NCBI GenBank assembly: GCA_026874595.1
Contig: CM049313.1
Coordinates: 35,059,159 to 35,123,158 of the forward strand
Direction of reading: 5' to 3'
DNA from: Sipunculus nudus
Taxonomy: Eukaryota; Annelida; Sipuncula; Golfingiida; Sipunculidae
DNA: 64,000 nt
The notes under the pieces: generated by a model
What the model was told of the DNA's origin: nothing
The model's input: the letters and a program-made list of their open reading frames with translations, nothing else
Database searches by the model: none
Program-made: the position numbers and the translations under genes
Shown: positions 21,735-34,789 of the stretch, in pieces
Numbering within the stretch: the stretch's first letter is position 1
How the letters are laid out: every line of letters starts with the position of its first letter

Positions 21735-21783
21735 ATGCCAGAAAACCAAATCCATGAAAGTGGCGATGTCGGGAAATATCCCA
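21735..21783 (+). CDS. Synaptotagmin-4/11-like: proposed first coding exon
   Basis: ATG at 21735 in strong Kozak-like context (CCGCCATGC) opens MPENQIHESGDVGKYP plus one base. It runs directly into a consensus donor A|GTAAGT at 21783/21784 (phase 1). The next exon starts with exactly two bases (TT), so the split codon becomes ATT, Ile, and the frame enters HWYAIGGIVLG at the membrane helix. A short lumenal N-terminus of about 17 residues before the helix is what vertebrate SYT4 has. The full product becomes 429 residues (human SYT4 is 425). No other start-plus-donor of the right phase stood out to me in the 16 kb before 38334, though I could not scan exhaustively. Inferred, not proved. Confidence 0.65.
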
Positions 21784-22357
21784 GTAAGTACTGGAATTTA
21801 AACATTTGTATGTATACCTATTGACACCAAACAAATCGGTTCATGTTTAATTATCCCGGACCGCAGTCGCTATAAACGCTGTTCACACGCATTTGTTAAT
21901 TATCTGTTCGATTCATCCAGCGTGAAAGCCCATGTTTGCCCGGGATATTATTACTAATTCATCAGTTAAACTCGATTACGAATAACACTTTCATGTATAT
22001 TTCATGCCCTTACCCCCGTATATAGGTCTTACGGATCGTTTATGTACTGCGCAGTTTGGTACTGTCTGTAGACGAACCTCTGTTCATTTCACGACCCTAA
22101 TATACGTAATTACAAATGGACGCATGTCTGTAGTACATTTATGTAGGCGTTTCCTCAGATATATTTACGTGTCTATTTACGTGTTAATTGTCTTCCATAA
22201 CATGTCAGATGCCCATGCTACTTGGCGATCAAAGTATTGCGCCAAGGGCAATGCCAAATAATTTATACATTGCAAGAATACAATGGAAATTAGTACACTC
22301 ACTTGATTCCTTATTAAGTCAGAAGAAGCCCATTTTAAAATATTTTACGGAAATTCC

Positions 22358-22360
<3 letters not shown>

Positions 22361-22411
<51 letters not shown>
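22361..22411. repeat. (TA)n microsatellite
   Basis: About 25 TA dinucleotides. Confidence 0.95.
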
Positions 22412-22412
<1 letters not shown>

Positions 22413-25036
22413 CAACCATTTGATTAGTCTGAAAGTGTAATACAAAAGAGAATAAGATGACTGTTAGATTATAGTGTTTATATTCCTATTAAAGAATTCC
22501 AGTATATTATGCAAGATCTTATTGGCTAAGAAACAATAAATTCTTAAAAAAATCTTTAATATAAATCACCAGTTAGGGTTACTTAATTATTAAAATGGAC
22601 CCTTAAGGCTCCCTTGGGATGACTGGAAAGCTCAGTAATCAAATCATTTGTGACTTATTTCGCTTCCCTTTGTTTCATTTATCTTGAAATTATTTCAAAA
22701 TCACAGTGATTGTGGTGTAGGGAAGGTGGTTAATTTTGTAGTTCCAATTTCTGTTGATTAAAGATGCTATTTTTTATGCAATTTTTTAAGTGAATCATTT
22801 AATTTCATAATTAACGTTATCAAATTAATCGTTGAGAGGATCGGGAACGCTGTAGGCATTACGTCTTGGCCCAGAGCATTATTTGGTTGACCTTTTATAA
22901 AATTGATTTGTAACGAATTCGCTTATTTAATAGACATAAAAGCTGTCCCAAAATAGAACCACTTTTTACTGGATGTTTCATTGTGTTTACATGTATTTCC
23001 TTACCTTCTGTGAACATTTATTACTTCCGGTAAACAAATTATGCCCTCGTTTAATTAAAGATAAAACCGCCTCCTATTTTGTTACACTGTACTTCTTTAC
23101 GGGAAAGTAATTAGTTTACCAAATGAGAATTTGTGCATGGCCTTTCAGGAGGAGACTATAGCAAAAGAAACATCCAGATTTTAAGATTTGTGTTGTATTG
23201 GATTCATTAATCACAATGAAAGTAGAAATACTTCCTTATAAAAGTGCACAATAAAGTCATATGAGAGTACAAAATAAATAAGAAAATAAGAATAGGCAAG
23301 TAAATCATAGACGTTTTTTATGATCATAAAACCACGAAGCAGAAGTCAAAGGCGCTGGGAGCCAGCATTGATGAAGATCAGTTGAAAATCTTTTAATCTT
23401 TTTTTTCTGGGGACAATGCATTAATTGATTAAAAAATAGAAATACGACGTTTTTGGTCATTTACCAAAAAAGAACAGATGGTTTCTTAAATACACTTAAT
23501 TACATAAGATAAACGGTTTATAACTGTAAAGCCAGGGAAGGTGGGATTTCTGGTTCACCTTTGTGTGTATCTTTTATATATAATTCATCTTGTTATCATT
23601 AGTTCAATATATTGATGATTGGTCGTTATCCATTAAAAAAACAACATGTAAATTTCTTTGAAACAGTGTCTTCATTGAAGTAAAAGGAGAAGTTAGATTC
23701 ATAAAAAGGTCGGAGAGTGTCAGATATCCCTCTAAATTATGGCAAATACCAAAAACATTGCTTCCTGCATATATATACTGTGTAAAGATTGTCTTGTATA
23801 TATGTTTGCGTCGAATTGGAAATGTTTCATGAACGCCAGTAACATATTTCAGCTAATTACTTTTTCGGTGCCCAGTAGGAAATGTCTGTGTCCTACTCAA
23901 ACTTTATTGATATACTCGTACCTTTATGTGCTAATGAATGTTATGGGAACAGAGTAGCTTACATGATTTGGTGATTTATGTCTAAACGGTAGCCGGGCCA
24001 GAGCCAGCGGATCACTCTTCATCCAACCTTCAACACCAGTGAACATGTGCGTGGCACCTTATTTGTTTTTCCGAGACAATACAAAAACGTCATATTTACA
24101 TAAAATACTGATAGACGCCTCCCAATACAATCAAATGTGATACATCATGGAATTTATCATAAACTAAAAAGCAGTCAGTGACTGCATTCATACCTCCGCC
24201 AACATACTGGATCACTCCAATCAGTTCAAAATTTTATCATGATCCTCATTTAACTTTGATGTGTGTAACGTAAATGAAGGAACTATATATAAATCGAAGC
24301 CGAGAAAAATGTGTGTCACTGACCATCAAGTCGATGGTTGTATATATGTTAGCTCTCGTGAACTGTTGGTATTAGGAATCCATAAAAGCATTTGACGATA
24401 TATATTTTTTCCTGAACGATCCCATAACCATCCTCGAAATGACATTACAATCCGTGCATAACTTTTTTAGTAAAGCTTATGATAGACAATCCGACAAGTA
24501 AACCAACCAACGCCGATAAAACAGTATACTCTCAAATCAAGTTTTAACGTAAGTTAACTTTATCCTTGTGTTAGGTACAATAATCCAAATATTGCATTTC
24601 AGTAGGTTCAGCCATTTGATAAAGAATACACATATATGTGCCTCAAAAGTATTGAATGCGTTTATACAATTTTTATGGCTTCATAAAATTCGCATAATTA
24701 ATGTCTTTAACGTTTAATTAAAAAAAAAACTTTTGCATACCCTACATTGTTTCGTGGGAAAAAATCAAAAATGTTTTAAAATCATGACTACAGGAAGGTA
24801 TTAAATTCAACATATTCTAACCAACCCTATTCCTGTGTTGCGGTGACTCAGGAACCTGATACACGGGCTCACACTGTGCTACCCGTGTCATTTCAGCTGA
24901 GGCCCCTGGACCTATCGTACAAATCTTTTGCGACAGGTTCTACAAAGAATTTACATTCGATCGCCATGTCTATTCAGCATTGAATTATAAGAGGAAATGA
25001 AGGTCAGGTTTTGACTACTCTTTGTTTGGAATCTGT

Positions 25037-25048
25037 TGCGCATGCGCG
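25037..25048. promoter_or_regulatory. NRF-1-type palindrome TGCGCATGCGCG
   Basis: It matches the palindromic core GCGCATGCGC of nuclear respiratory factor 1 sites, which are strongly associated with promoters. A CACGTG E-box is at about 25093 and a TATATAA-like word near 25198. Together they could mark an internal alternative promoter or an unannotated transcript. No exon could be defined. Confidence 0.3.
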
Positions 25049-26079
25049 AAATCAAACCTGTGGTCACGCTGCTTTGTTATGGTAAACAGAGACACGTGGA
25101 CTGTGTTTACTCACAACGCAGGACTATAACAAGGTGTTAAACAGCTGTATGGAAGGTACTAAGACTGTGTGTTTGGATGGTTTTGCTGGGAAACTTTTAT
25201 ATAAAGCAAACCTGAACTGATAGTGCGGAAGAATAATCATAATACTGTTTCTGATCATGTCCCTTTAAGTATTCGCATCTGGCCTAGTAGTATCATGTAT
25301 ATAACCTTAACACCCTTGACTGAACAAACTTTACATCATGATCGCACATGGTTTCCTTGCCTTGGAGCCAAAAACCGAGGATTACCGTTCTGATAGATTA
25401 TTACTGTGACATGTACATTATGTTGTAAAATCATCATTGCATGTACTTTTCTGATATGTATGTACCCAGCCCTCGTGGACTTTAATGACCATGTCCCTAA
25501 AGTCCCTATAACTTGACGCCTAATAACACAGGTCTTTAATCGTCTATTCATATAGCAATATATTACTGATTGCTTTATATCTATGCAGCCCAATTCGGTA
25601 TTCGGTAGGGCAACTATGTTACCCTAAAGCTCGATTCATTACCTCGTTAACGAGGTTACTGTGCGCCCCCCGCTGACAGGTCCATAACATACGACATAAA
25701 CTCAATATCTGTGCATGTAGATCAATAAATGCCGCAAGAGGAGGGCTGTCTTTGTAGTGATAACACCGCACACGGATACCAATTAAAAAGTCCAGTGACC
25801 AAATACACAGAGTGCCCAACCAGGGTGTGATCGGTAAAGATTACTAAACTACCGCAGGGAGGCTGGCTGGATTAGCCTCAGACATCTCAAATGAGACTCC
25901 GGGCATGTACTTGTCCAGTCAAATAAATGTTGCCGCCAACCATGGGACGTCATTATGGAACCGCAAGCGTGTCTGTTTCAAATCTATATATTTGCCCATA
26001 CGATTACGGCCGCGGGTCCAGTATTTGCTCCCAGATGACTTTGATAGCTGTTCTGTAAACGGTTCCACTGCGTCACTGG

Positions 26080-26093
26080 GTTTCCATGGTAAC
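26080..26093. promoter_or_regulatory. X-box (RFX-type) GTTTCCATGGTAAC
   Basis: It matches the palindromic RFX consensus GTTNCCATGGNAAC. It is one of four such motifs within this gene (others at 39938, 49238 and 52701). Function is inferred only. Confidence 0.45.
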
Positions 26094-27929
26094 AATTAGT
26101 CCTGCTTTCAGTCTCTCTTTCATTTGAGCAGCATGATGTAGGCGCCCAGATTACGTTTCATGGTAAACTGATTTTACTAAATTGTTGTATCGTGTTGCAT
26201 CTGAATAATAAATGACATTGAATATTTGATTTACATGTCCGTCAAAAATGATGTCCATATGTTACAGACTTATCCTACTTTAATACGCCACAAATTTTCC
26301 TTTTGTCAATTTTCTTTAATGATATCTGACACAGGTTTAAACAAGAATAATTTCCTGGTAAACAACATTGAAATAAGCCAATCTTATTTTCAGAAACTTA
26401 ACTGGTGGCTTTGATCTTTTCACGCTGATTTTGGAATCCATTACGTTGTTTTCTAGATCTCCTCGGCTCCAAGTGGGCATCTGACCTTTGGTGCAGACAC
26501 CGTCTGGTGTAGAGGGATGCCATTCTTTAAAAGAGACCCGGGTGTGTGTAATGGAAAGGCTCTATATTTCCTGTTATCCATTAGCGGAGAAGGATTTATA
26601 GATTACGAAAACAAGTGTCAAACATCCTTTTGCGTTTCCTCTGCTAACGGGTGTCGTCTGTTGAAAATCTTTTCTTTTGACCAACACATGGTGCCAGATT
26701 CCTAAACAAAATCATGTTACCACATTAATATGCCCTAATTTCTTATATCCAACATATTTGTAATTTTTAGCGAACATATCAAACGTAAATAGTTAGCTCA
26801 CACCACACTTTTAGAGTTTCGTCTTTGGTTATCGAACCACCTCCATATTATAGCAATAAACATTTGAATTCTAAAAAGAGCAGTCCTACGGTAACCAATG
26901 CAGATCTATTTGAAATCGTCAAATAAAGCTGTTTTAATTGTTAAATCATTTGATCCAAAATGATCTTCTAAAATTGGAACATCAATTGTTTCAGTCGTGT
27001 GAGGTTTCAGTCTTCGATGGTGGTTTATAGTGTCAGACCGTTATTAAATGGAAGGCGGTTTAAGTTTGAATAAACATGTGCTGGGTATAAAACAGATAAT
27101 TTTTAAAGATTTGTTTAATACGGGATATTGATTCAACTCTCTTTCATTTAAGCATTCTGTAAAGTGGTCTGCTGTTCCAACGAAACGGTTTTAATCGTGC
27201 AGACATTTAAAAATGCAGACATTGGACCGTTTTTGTGTCTTGCAATTGATTCCCAAGTACAGCGAAAAGGGAACAAAATGACAAAGAGTGAAAGATGAAA
27301 ATCAGCACACATCAAAGGTGCGGTTAGAGTGCAGGATACTCAGTTTTTTTTTCATTCCCGCCTGTTACGTTGCGGAAATCATACATGCAGAACCACGTGT
27401 AACCGATTAGTTTTTTTTATATGTAAGGTTTAATTATTTCTTCACTGTTTTATACACTTCGTAAGGTCACATTAGTTAAATTGTAAATTAGACCTTTTCG
27501 GGGAAAGCAAATACGTATGAAAATTTTAAATTCAATAATGTAAAAATGAAGGTATTTTTATTATTGTAATATTGTTATATATGCTATTCATGATGTGCCT
27601 AAGACATTCTAAGTACTTCACTCGTATCATGGATGGTATTAGAAGTTTAACCGGATATTCAATCAAGTAGCTAAATATGTCTGATATGCCAGAATGCTTT
27701 CAAGGAATGCTACCCTTTCTTCAAAGAAATGTTATCCCATTTATATTTAAAAAATCTTAAATTCTACAAATTGGCAAATGAAAGCAGGACAAGCATGAAC
27801 GAATAGATTAAGAGTTTAAGACCATGCACAGCAAATTTCAGACAGTGACCTACTTTTTCTTTATTGATTCCTCTGTTCAGTATGACCACCGCAAAGCCAC
27901 CATAAAGCCGCAAGTATCGGTGCTTCATA

Positions 27930-28066
27930 CAAAAACGTTAGAGATTCAGGCGGAATCGCATAATCAGATAAAAAAGAAACACGCAAAAGGATGGCTGACA
28001 GACGCTCCATGTTTTGCCAATATCCGCTTGCTCTTTGGTGGGAGTCATATCTGCACAAGATGAATA
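27930..28066 (+). repeat. Diverged duplicated segment, copy 1
   Basis: The core 27996-28066 (TGACAGACGCTCC ... CAATATCCGCTTG ... AGTCATATCTGCA) aligns without gaps to 29146-29216, with about 56 of 71 positions identical by hand count. Weaker similarity extends leftwards (AATCAGATAAAAAAG against GATCAGATTAAAACC). Copy 2 has an in-frame stop in the corresponding reading, so it is probably non-coding. Confidence 0.65.
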
Positions 28067-29079
28067 TAGACACTTCGCATAATTTAAAGAAATTACAGCC
28101 CTCTGTTTTACTCTACAGATAAATTATATCGCACAGTAAAGATTGTTATTTTTCGCTTTGCTGTTTCAAGGAGGATATATTTTCGAAAATTTAAAATTTA
28201 AAATGTTTAGTTTTTTGAGATTTTAATACATTTAACTTCAAAATAATCGTAAGATCTGCTGAAAAAAAATTTTTTTATCGATATCAGGTCAGATTTGTTT
28301 AGTGTTTTTACCCTTATTATATATGAAATACCAGGATGTGCAAATTGATTGATATAGATAAAACGGAAACCATGCAGGATTGCCCGACACAGTTCAAAGT
28401 AAAATCCAGTCAGCGGCCCATTTTATAAGAATTTACAAATTTTCTTTTCCGTATGACCAGTGACTAGCAATCCAAAAGCCAAGGCTACTAAAAGTACACA
28501 TGTTTGCTGAATACAGATGCAACAGCAACACATACAGGAAAAAAATGCACTTGAAAGTCGGTTCTTCATTGTTTTTGCCATTATCCGCGCTCTTAATATT
28601 TTTAAAACCATATATGTCTGCAGATAAATATACCAATACCTTTCGGATTGCTTATTATCATTGCTGATTAGAATCTTATTCTAAATAACATTTTATTTTA
28701 AACTTAATCATTAAGCTAGGTAAAGTCAATTTCGAATTCAATGAAAGAAACAAAATATGAAATATATTGAAAAGTCGCTCGAAAATATAAAAAAAAAATT
28801 GATTTATTTTATGTTTGATGCATGGATTTGCATATTTTCAATTTTTTTCTGTAGATGCTTTATTTATACAATGTAAAATCACTGAACTTAAGTTTACAGC
28901 AGTTAATCAAATGATTTCAAATTTGGATTACAAAACAAGTTGAGGTTTACGCTGCACTCTCAACACTAACATTTGACTTGTTTTATACCAAATTTTCGAT
29001 TCTCCTCTACCTTATAGCCAAAGGCTGCGTAAAAAATATAAGCCGCTGGCAAAGTAAATATACCCGTACAGCTTGCAGA

Positions 29080-29216
29080 TCTCACCGAGGCCACATAATC
29101 AAGTGGAATGATCAGATTAAAACCAGCACGCACCAGAAGGGCGAATGACAGGCGCTCCTGGTTTTGTCAATATCCGCTCGTTCTTCAGTCGAAGTCATAT
29201 TTGCAGAAGATCAAAC
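29080..29216 (+). repeat. Diverged duplicated segment, copy 2
   Basis: Partner of 27930-28066, 1150 bp downstream in the same orientation. It could be a duplicated regulatory sequence or two fossils of one dispersed repeat. Confidence 0.65.
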
Positions 29217-29507
29217 CAACACAGCTCAGCTAACACAACACTTTAAGTGCGTTCTCCTGCAAATTTATATTTTGATTATATCTTCCGTTCCGTGCAACTC
29301 TCAATTAAAAAATCGTGTTTGTTATGGTTGTTTTACGTTTTCAACGAACGTATGGACTGACAAAAATAATGTGTAATTGAATTTCGGAATAAGAATTAGA
29401 AAATAATTGTTATGCTTATGGCGTTACTGTAATGTGATCAAATTATACATTACGTGATTTATGAATGAACAAGATAAAATACCCCATTATTTGTGTTATG
29501 TTTGTAT

Positions 29508-30321
29508 TACATTGTGTTAGAGGTGCCCTTTTTATTGTGTGCAGCGGTCTTGCATGTATTTCTTTTGTTGTGCGCAGGGGTGCTCCATGCGTTGTTGACA
29601 TTTGGTTCGTGTGCCACGCGTAGCTCGTAGTGTAGCGGCCTCGCCTGGCCGGATGTTGCAGACTCGGTTTAATCCGCATTGGTTGAACCCTGGCGTGTAG
29701 ATACACAGCGTTCTTTGTTCTAGTATGTTCTAGCGTGTTTAATATGTTAGGTTTTTTAGATTGTTCGAGAAATGGAAAGTTCTCGGCTTGAGGTGAAAAG
29801 TTATATAAAGAGGCTGTGTTTTAAAGCCGGGAGAGAGAGAGATGAGAGAATATTCCAGCGGACACAGAAGTGTGTAAGTCAGTTTTGTGGGAACTATCGC
29901 CGATAAGTGCGGCAATTATAGATTTTCTTCTGGATTTGTGACGGATCTTATTTAGTCTTCAGTTTGCTTTCGGGATTATGACAGGAACTTCACTTTGGGA
30001 CTACGGCGGATTGATTTTTGTGAATGAACTGGACTGTTATTCTCTGAGAAGATTTGTGTGAACTGTTCATCTGAATTATATGCTTTAACAAACTGGTCGC
30101 TGTGACAGTGGTGGTATCCAGGTACTGTGCACTTTGTTCATTAGGCTGTGTGATTATATTGATTTGCTGTTATACTATTGTTGTACTGTGTAATTGTATT
30201 GATTTAGTGTATTGTAATGTTAGGGTTGTTTTAAGAATAAATTATAGTTATTTGTTAACAAAAAAACATTGACTTCTTTATTCATTCCCATAGACATTTT
30301 TACGCTGCCTAGTGTTACAGA
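29508..30321 (+). mobile_element. Probable solo LTR of a retrotransposon
   Basis: The segment is organised like an LTR: TGTGTTAGAGGTGCCC-type start, TATATAAAG TATA box near 29803, a purine-rich leader (GGGAGAGAGAGAGATGAGAG), AATAAA near 30237 followed by T/GT-rich sequence, and an end CCTAGTGTTACA near 30321. It carries no coding frame. The 5' border is uncertain by some tens of bases, no target duplication was confirmed, and no second LTR is in the window. A tRNA-like patch (GTAGCTCGTAGTGTAGCGGC, then GGTTGAACCC) lies near 29620-29690. Confidence 0.45.
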
Positions 30322-32878
30322 ATCTGATTTTTTTTCTCCATTACAAAATTTATGTTCATCACACATTCGTGATCTGTTGATATTAGGTACTGTGACAATT
30401 GTTATTTTTTTCTTCCTTTCGAAAATCTAAATTTTAATCAATCAATCGCCGTAAATATAAAAGGGGAATCTCATATGGGCATATTGACAATGATGTAATA
30501 AACATTATTATCAAGTTATTTTTTTCCCGCTTTCTTGGTTTAATAGAGAAATGGGTTAATTAGATTTATCATTGGATTTGGGTTTCCAATTCTGAGAAAT
30601 GTTTTAATTGTAGGAAATATACAAGACAAAACTGGCATGATGTGTAATATATCGAGTTTTCATTTACTGTAAACTGACCAGACTTTGAAGGCCAAAAATA
30701 GCCACACAAGGCAATAAAAAAAGTTCAAAAAGTCACAGCAAGTATTTTCCGTGTACTACATATATTAACTCAATGTTTTGGAGGCGTTTTGCAGGCTTAA
30801 TGGGAAGACTATGACCAACAGCCGTGTATTTCGCAAAAACGTCCGGGAGGGGGTGGGGAGAAGGTATGGTATAGACACCGGGCCTAGTTGACACCAAGAT
30901 TTAATCTAAATTGATAGGAAGCGCATGCTACCAAACCGTCCGAGTCGCAAACCGAAATGGAACTCTGCAGATGTACATATTTGGGTTAAGAATTAGATTA
31001 GCATTAATAAATGGAGGAAGTTTCCGCCATATCAAAATACAAAATACCGTACATTTTCTATGAACCATGCGTCTAGAAGGTCTACACCGATAAAGAAAAG
31101 ACATTAGGGCACAGAGTGAACACGTGCCTCATCCCCTGTACCGCAGATCTGACAGACGCACAAAGAAAAGACATCGGACATCTGGACTTGTTACACGTCC
31201 GCGGCGAATTCCGCCCACTTGGTGACTGGTCACAACGCTGATACAGTCAGAGCATGCCATATGTGGATCAATCCTAGCCACGCCACCAGTACGTGGTTCC
31301 TATATACGCCTGGCTGTCTCGTCTGACAATTAATTAAGGCTGCTGGTGTTATTGCATTATGGTATAATAAGTCCAGAGTAAATAAACAGGTATTTCCTAC
31401 CCCAGTCCAGTATATACACGGACCTGTGAAAGATAATTGGTCTCTTAGGACGTTTTGTAACCGTAAAATCCTTGATAAATTGGCATCTGTAAGCATCGAC
31501 GTGGACTTGATTATTGTTCTATAAAAAGACGTTACTGTGACATATTAAACTATACATTATTAATCATGAGGACGGCACACAAGAAGGTTTTATGTGTGAA
31601 ACCTGGTCATAATTTTATGTTTCTGCTGACAGACCTCTCTACTCTTCTTCCAGTATGCATCAAAAACCTGAATCTCTACTACCCGTTCAGTATGCAGTAT
31701 CTGTAACCAGAAAACGGATAAGGAAATGTTTATGGAAAAAAATGAAGAAATAGATGAACTATGCTGAAAATCATAAATTTATCATAGTCATGTAATCATA
31801 TACTGAAAAGTGTAGAGCAGTTGTTGGTTATATGAAAACCTGCGGGAAATATTAAGACTTTTATCTTTATTTTATTGGCTATCCTGTCACGGCTATTTCC
31901 CCCTCCAAACCCAAATTTTCTTTATGTGAAGATTTTTAATTAATATTAGGTTTACTATCTAGGTAAGTAAATGAGCTGCCAAATTTGCTGTTTACGATAT
32001 TTATCATGTATTAAGTATAAAAGCCATTAATAAAATATGAAACAAAATATTTGGTGACAGGATTTTTTTTCTGTCTATATATGAATAGTGAAACTAATTT
32101 CTTACTGTGACGTATGCAGTTCTTCCATTTAATCTCAAAATTACTGAACAACACGACTGTGAAGTTCATATATAGCTTACAACGTATCATTCAGAAAAAA
32201 AAAGATTTTGTATAATATGGCCGCCTGCATGTAAAGATGCTACTGCGGATTTTTTTTTAGGAATAAGCTTGACAGGTAATCATATTTAGTCCATTTGAGG
32301 GGGGGTTAGTTGTCCAGATTTGGTGGTTGTCAAGCGGACTTTACGTAATTTTATAATGGTAGTAAGAAACTTTGACAGTCTCCCTCACATTTGAAGGAAA
32401 TTGACATCCTGTCCTATATACTTGAGGCTTCCCTTCCCGGGACTGCTTATGATTGAACTATGTGCACTCAGGCTCAGACAGACGTTCCCTAATGAATTGT
32501 TAATTTAATATTCAGTTTGAACTTAGGTTTTGTGTTTCATAAGAAACATTGGTATCGAAAACATGTTAAGTGAGTAAAGATATAGAGGGAATAACGTTCT
32601 TTCATGTTTATTACTTTAATTCAAATATTGCATATCTTGTAAAAATATTAATGATTTACATTTATGTTTTATGTCATTGATGAAGTAGGCGTGTTGGGCA
32701 ATATTTAAAAAAATGTTTTATGCCTTAGTGAAAGTATGTCGTCAAAAATTACCTGAACTACGAGTATATAACAGTTTTTAAAACACAAACAGATCAAACA
32801 AAAATGGCGATCTCATCGCTATAATTTGTGTAAGTTATAATAATATATTGAAATGTAAGTACATGTTGACAAACTGGG

Positions 32879-32879
<1 letters not shown>

Positions 32880-32919
<40 letters not shown>

Positions 32920-32937
32920 AATTATATATATATATTG

Positions 32938-32990
<53 letters not shown>
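32880..32990. repeat. (TA)n and (GA)n microsatellites
   Basis: A TA tract at 32880-32916, a short second one at 32938-32950, then about 20 GA units to 32989. Confidence 0.95.
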
Positions 32991-32991
<1 letters not shown>

Positions 32992-33177
32992 GAGGGAGCA
33001 AATGAATGTATGTAAGTGTTAGTTATTATAAAAAAAAGAATATAGAGAGAGACTGGGGGTGAATGAGTGAAACCAAGGATGAACAAGATATATTAGATTC
33101 ATTAAATTATTATTTCTTAAAAGAGCCAAAAGTATGCAAAGCACTGGACTGTAATGTAAAAGCATGACAGATTACCT

Positions 33178-33330
33178 TGACAGGTTGTTGACAACCTAAG
33201 GTTGTCACAACAAACATTTGACATCCCCTTTGACAGCCCTATCAGGTTGTCAAATAGATATTTTGACAACCTGGGTTGTTGTTTTAGGTACACCCATTTG
33301 ACAACCCTAAACTTGCCGATTTGACAACCC
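33178..33330. repeat. Patch of repeated TTGACAACC words in both orientations
   Basis: At least nine exact or near matches to TTGACAACC or GGTTGTCAA occur in about 150 bp, with spacings of 10-40 bases and mixed orientation. Some are adjacent inverted pairs, such as GGTTGTTGACAACC at 33183. It may be a decayed palindromic element or a cluster of protein sites. Confidence 0.6.
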
Positions 33331-33340
33331 TATGTTTACA

Positions 33341-33389
<49 letters not shown>

Positions 33390-33392
<3 letters not shown>

Positions 33393-33573
33393 TGAAACCT
33401 CGTTGTGTTGAACCCGCCTAAATCGAATACCCCGCTTATGTCGAAGTTAAAAACTCGATATTCCGGACAACTCTGATTAAATTATTACCAAATAAAACCC
33501 GCTTGTGTAGAACCTCGGATGTGTCGAAGTTTTCTGATGGTCCCCCCGACTTCGACACAACGAGGTTTCACTG
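33390..33573. mobile_element. 184-bp MITE, pogo/Tigger-like ends
   Basis: The termini are 23-bp inverted repeats with one mismatch, starting CAGTGAAACCTCGTTGTGT. The element is flanked on both sides by TA within (TA)n tracts (33343-33389 and 33574 on). CAG-starting inverted repeats with an ACCTCGTT core and TA targets are typical of pogo/Tigger elements of the Tc1/mariner superfamily. The interior contains further TCGAA and CCCGCTT words and no transposase. Confidence 0.8.
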
Positions 33574-34789
33574 TATATATATATAAACGAAATGGGTCCT
33601 ATTGCTTATCCTTTCTCAACTCCTTTGTCCTATTGAATAAGGTCTCATCATAATGGACATATATTCATTTGGCTATCATGCTCCAAATGTAATTTGTTCC
33701 TTAATGCACATCTAAATGCAATATATGGTTTTATTATTTCCATGTTACAGTCTGATCGATTTCCTAATCATTTTTCAATAATTTTCCCTCCTATGCATAT
33801 TACGGGGTTATAGTAAAGTGGGTTGTGCTTTGGGTAGACGGACTCAACCTGTTAATTCCTTATCCTGCTTATTGATTTACATCAGATCGTATATAAGCCA
33901 GGCGTGAGTGAAAAACGACATCTCCAAAGCTCAGAGCAGTTTATCGATTGTTCAGTAATAACTGTCGTAAAATTGTTGGCTCTGTATTATGGAGCGGACA
34001 CAAGGTGATACGTAACACATTCCATAAAGACTCTCAGGGATGAGATGCAATTTACAGACGCACGAATTCCCGAGACGCACGGATTCCCGAGAGAATAAAA
34101 AAAATTCAGCTACTATATTATGTTTTATTAATGTGCCTGTACCGCATGAACAATCAATAAGAGCGCTGGCTTTCAGCCTAAGTCCCGTGGTATGGTATCC
34201 TGGTTAATATCTCCGTGGAAATGTATATGTTTAATTAATCATCTGCGTCAAAATGAAATGAACACGATGTGATATGAAAATGACCCCAAATGTTTGATCA
34301 ACATTTTGATCAACGGCTGTGTTTTATTTAGGTTTAAAAAGGATGGCTGGATTTAATAAATCCTATACTATTGTATTCCATAAAAAACATATCACAAACT
34401 CCTACCTCCAACATATTTTGTACGGAAATTATCAATGTGATAACCATCTCACAATTTTATTCATTCAAAGCATGTTCCATGATTTCATGGGCAAAGTATT
34501 TACTTGATAAATGTCATAGAAAATGTTTTGTTGTTCGTTCTTTGCAGACGATAAAGTCGCTGTAAACGAATGAACATCACTATAGGGCACCCCTTTTCAA
34601 GCGCGGCCGTGATTAATTGTCATAAAATAAATGATGAACAATGGAGTCGGTCATGGCTGTTCGAATAATTTTCCAAATGACCACTTCATATATACTAAAC
34701 AGCACCACCGACTCATCTAGAATAACGCGTCTTATAATATTTAATTTTTTTTCTATAAATATAAATTCGAACTAGAAACCTGCATTATG

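Noticed and set aside
31230-31496. Minus-strand ORF of 88 codons
   Set aside because: No recognisable motif, signal peptide or exon boundary; treated as chance in an intron.
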